Source of the DNA: Nocardia nova SH22a | Lineage (GTDB): Bacteria; Actinomycetota; Actinomycetes; Mycobacteriales; Mycobacteriaceae | Reading direction: 5' to 3' | DNA length: 64,000 nt | Assembly (NCBI RefSeq): GCF_000523235.1 | Contig: NZ_CP006850.1 | Span: 5,394,001 to 5,458,000, forward strand | The notes under the pieces: generated by a model | The model's input: the letters and a program-made list of their open reading frames with translations, nothing else | Told to the model about the DNA's origin: nothing | Databases searched by the model: none | Translations under genes and position numbers: made by a program | Shown here: positions 61,749 to 64,000 of the stretch, in pieces | Layout of the letters: each line of letters begins with the position of its first letter | Position numbering within the stretch: position 1 is the stretch's first letter

Positions 61749-62408
61749 TCAGGGCCGCGGCTGGCCGGGCCAGGGCTGGTAGTCGTCGAGGCCGGGCAGC
61801 GGTGCGGCGGTCGGCGCGGGCACCAACTCCGCACGCCAGTCGGAGTCGTGCCACACCTCCGTGGCGTGCAGGGAACGCAGGGTGCCGTCGGATTCTTGCA
61901 GAGCGAGATCGGCGACGGCCCGGGTTCCGTCGTAGGAGATCCACCGGAATCCGGAGAAGTAGGGCAGGGCGGCCGCCGGGTCGATCCCGGTCGCCATGCG
62001 GGCCGTGGGCGGGCGGTCGTCGGGCGCGACCACGGCCATGGTCCGAGCCGCGTCGAGCCAGGCGGCATCGCCGATGCCGGTGAGTCGCGCGCGCTGCTGG
62101 ATCATCGCCAGTACCGCGCCTTCGGGATTGTGGCCGAATCCGGTGGCGGTGTCGTCGGTGACGCTGGCAGGACCCCATCGCTGAGAGTAGGGCAGGCGGG
62201 TGCCGTGCCACGGTTTCCAGGTCAGCCACGGCGTCATGGCGAGCGCGACCGGAATAGTGTCGCCGGGACGCGGCGGGTCGAGCGAGACCGTCCGGCTGCC
62301 CGGATCATGCACGGCGCCAGCGGTATTCGCCGCACAGGCGGGCAGTACGAGGCAGGCGCACAGTGCGGTCGCCGCCCACACCGAGCGCAATCGGGGAACG
62401 GGGATCAC
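61749..62408 (-). CDS. Putative lipoprotein
   Basis: This 219-aa protein has a lipoprotein signal: basic start, hydrophobic core and a LPAC lipobox with Cys at about residue 25. The mature part is rich in Trp and Asp and contains HNPEGAVLAMIQQRARLTG. I do not recognise a named family; similar lipoproteins occur with mobile or integrated elements of actinobacteria, which is a weak hint only. Its start meets the end of the CtaG-like gene, so they may be co-transcribed. Confidence 0.72.
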   Translation of the reverse strand: MIPVPRLRSVWAATALCACLVLPACAANTAGAVHDPGSRTVSLDPPRPGDTIPVALAMTPWLTWKPWHGTRLPYSQRWGPASVTDDTATGFGHNPEGAVLAMIQQRARLTGIGDAAWLDAARTMAVVAPDDRPPTARMATGIDPAAALPYFSGFRWISYDGTRAVADLALQESDGTLRSLHATEVWHDSDWRAELVPAPTAAPLPGLDDYQPWPGQPRP

Positions 62409-63488
62409 TACTGGTCCTCTCGGCTGGGCGGGCGGTCGGCATGCGGAGTCACGCCGGTCGGTGTGCCGCCGGGATCGGCGGTGCGGGTGTAGCTCGTCGG
62501 CCGCGCACCGCCGCGGGAACGCGGGGGTGGTCCGTTCATCTGGGCGAGGCGCGCGTTGTAGGCGTCGAGCGCGGCTTGCTCCCGGTCGATATCCGTCCCG
62601 GCGGTGGCGGCGCCCAGGACGGCGCGGTCGCGGATGCCGTCGAGCCAGGGCCCGAGCCCGACATCACGGTCGGCGGTGCGAATCCATTGCCCCGCAACGG
62701 CAATCATGATCAGCATCATGAGCCCGTCACCGCCGAGCCACATGATGATCCCGGCCAGGTTCTGGTCGGCCAGTGCGCTCGGGCCCCAGTCGCGGGAACC
62801 GGCGTAGGCGGGGGCGAGCACGGTCGACGACATCATCAACGTGACGCCGACGAGGGTGTCGGGCCCGACGCAGACGGCGAGGACGACGAAGCGCAGCGCG
62901 TAGGGCCATTCGGGGGCGACGGCGAGTTCGTCACCGGCGAGCGGAAGTAACAACAGATACCCGGTGACCAGGTACAGCACGAGTTCGCCGTCGTGAATCC
63001 ACATGTGCGTCGCCATCGCCTGCTGGAACCCGGTGAGATGGGTGAGCAGCAATACGCCGCTGTAGAGCGGAACGGTGAACCGCGCCGAGACCAGGATCCG
63101 GAAGACGCGGCTCGCGCGCATCCGGTCGACGGCCGCGGCGACACCCGCTCCCCCCGGCATCGTGCAGGAGCCGAATCGGCTGCGCCCACACCAGCAGTGC
63201 CGGGATCACCATGATCAGCAGCAGATGCACCACCATGTGGACCGAGAACAGCGCGTGCGAGTACGTCGCGAGCGCACTGTCGGCGACGGCGATCGCGAGG
63301 GCCAGCGCGGCCAGCCAGCAGACGGTGCGTAGCAACGGCCAACGCGATCCCCCGCGCACGGCCCGCCACAGCAGACCGAGATAGCCCACGGCAGCGGCCA
63401 CGACGAGCATGTCCACGACGGGCGACCACGTCCAGGTCCCGAAAACCGTCGCCGCGGTGGGCGCGGGAACGCCCTGCATGCCGGTCAC
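62408..63488 (-). pseudogene. CtaG-like cytochrome c oxidase assembly protein, frameshifted
   Basis: The first frame from GTG 63488 (GGAG upstream) gives membrane helices and the family segment HMVVHLLLIMVIPALLVWAQPIRLLHDA. It then leaves frame in a run of six C (63150-63155). The second frame carries on as GGAGVAAAVDRMRASRVFR and the remaining helices to the stop at 62408. Removing one base from the run restores a single protein of about 360 residues. It could be a true inactivation, a phase-variable tract or a sequencing error. The intact family inserts copper into cytochrome oxidase. Confidence 0.78.
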
Positions 63489-63513
63489 CGTCGAACTCCA
63501 AATACGAGCACAC

Positions 63514-63519
63514 TACAAT
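63514..63519 (+). promoter_or_regulatory. Likely -10 box of the ClC gene
   Basis: TACAAT matches the SigA -10 consensus closely and stands 44 bases before the ClC start, with a weak -35 (TCGAAC, 63491-63496) at 17-base spacing. It lies in the short divergent region with the CtaG-like gene. Confidence 0.45.
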
Positions 63520-63563
63520 TGTTGCACTGTGCATGGTTCAGGTTTCGTTCGAGGGTGGTCGGC

Positions 63564-64000
63564 ATGGGTGTGAGACCCTCGGAGACGGCGAGCGCACGGT
63601 GGGGGTCACTGCCACTGCCGGGACGGACGCCGTGGCGGGAGTGGCTACGGGAAAGCCGCGGCGGTCTGGTGACGCTCGCCCTGGTGATCGGCGCCGGAGC
63701 GGGCGGTGGCGCGATCGTCTTTCGCTGGCTGATAACGACTTTCACCCGAATTCTGTCCGGATATGAGGATTATTCGGCCGCCGGGCACGTGCCGAATCCG
63801 CATGCGCCCTTCCTGGGGCCGTGGTTCGTCCTGCTGGCGCCGGTGGTGGCGGGGCTCGTCTACGGGCCCCTGGTGTATCGGTTCGCGCCCGAGGCGCGGG
63901 GCCACGGCGTGCCGGAGGTCATGTACGCCGTGGCCGCCCGGGGTGGGCGGATCCCGCCGCAGGTGACCGTCGTGAAGGCGCTCGCGTCGGCGTTGTGCAT
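63564..64000 (+). CDS. ClC-family chloride channel/antiporter, N-terminal part
   Basis: The gene starts at ATG 63564 (GAGGGTGG upstream) and runs off the right edge; 145 codons are visible. The first helices are present, and the family selectivity motif appears as GHGVPE near residue 115, in place of GSGIPE of classic ClC proteins, followed by RGGRIPPQVTVVKALASAL. This pattern fits the actinobacterial ClC group and not the fluoride-specific CLC-F group as I know it, but the filter regions that decide this are outside the window. Confidence 0.85.
   Translation, partial: MGVRPSETASARWGSLPLPGRTPWREWLRESRGGLVTLALVIGAGAGGGAIVFRWLITTFTRILSGYEDYSAAGHVPNPHAPFLGPWFVLLAPVVAGLVYGPLVYRFAPEARGHGVPEVMYAVAARGGRIPPQVTVVKALASALC

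Noticed and set aside
63564-64000. Fluoride-specific CLC-F exporter
   Set aside because: The visible selectivity segment is GHGVPE, and there is no fluoride-riboswitch-like element in its leader.
1-64000. tRNA, rRNA or insertion-sequence genes
   Set aside because: I found no tRNA-like cloverleaf, rRNA segment or transposase frame, although a weak or degenerate one could have been missed by eye.

Overview
The window is a stretch of a high-GC actinobacterial chromosome, most likely Nocardia or a close relative. The reasons are the base composition, a wax-ester/triacylglycerol synthase of the mycobacterial type, a DUF3556 membrane protein, a deazaflavin (F420)-type oxidoreductase, a MutT4-like NUDIX protein, type I glutamine synthetase, and frequent GTG starts and leaderless starts. 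The genus is inferred, not proven.

Region 1 (1-28 kb) is accessory metabolism: the start of a PucR-type regulator (cut by the window edge), a WS/DGAT acyltransferase, a TetR-DUF3556 operon in which an alpha/beta hydrolase gene has been deleted down to its two ends, one 17-kb non-ribosomal peptide synthetase gene (five C-A-T modules plus a terminal C domain, no thioesterase), an AraC-DoxX pair, a small secreted protein, a GH15 trehalase/glucoamylase and ilvD.

Region 2 (28.0-51.7 kb) is the most striking part. Eight leader elements have the fold of the fluoride (crcB) riboswitch: a GGNG/CGCC stem, a loop that pairs with the 3' end as a pseudoknot, and a conserved 3' strand. Each heads its own transcription unit: (1) an EttA-like ABC-F ATPase, a protein with four CxxC...CxxH repeats and a 99-aa protein; (2) a degenerate cysteinyl-tRNA-synthetase-like protein with an export-type ABC ATPase; (3) two MutS-like ATPases, a second-type enolase and a histidine phosphatase; (4) a MutT4-like NUDIX protein; (5) a metallophosphoesterase; (6) glutamine synthetase glnA; (7) a six-gene complex related to formate-hydrogenlyase/hydrogenase-4 whose large subunit has lost the nickel-iron cysteines; (8) two DUF190 proteins, a DUF211 protein and a VIT-like membrane protein. 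Four elements are canonical. The other four share a coupled change at the A6-U38 pair of the known structure to G-C. Together this looks like a fluoride- (or related ion-) stress island that replaces or protects fluoride-sensitive, metal- and phosphate-dependent enzymes. No crcB/Fluc gene is in the window.

Region 3 (51.8-60.0 kb) holds a MarR regulator, a sugar-nucleotide epimerase, and a divergent envelope/redox cluster: on the minus strand a GT-C-like membrane protein, response regulator and histidine kinase; on the plus strand a GT2 glycosyltransferase, a DUF2064 protein, a membrane-anchored molybdopterin oxidoreductase and a small membrane protein.

Region 4 (60.0-64.0 kb) has a TetR gene overlapped by its own operator, an F420-type oxidoreductase, a truncated ABC permease remnant, a lipoprotein, a CtaG-like gene broken by one base in a C6 run, and the start of a ClC-family channel that runs off the window. 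I saw no tRNA, rRNA, CRISPR array or insertion sequence.
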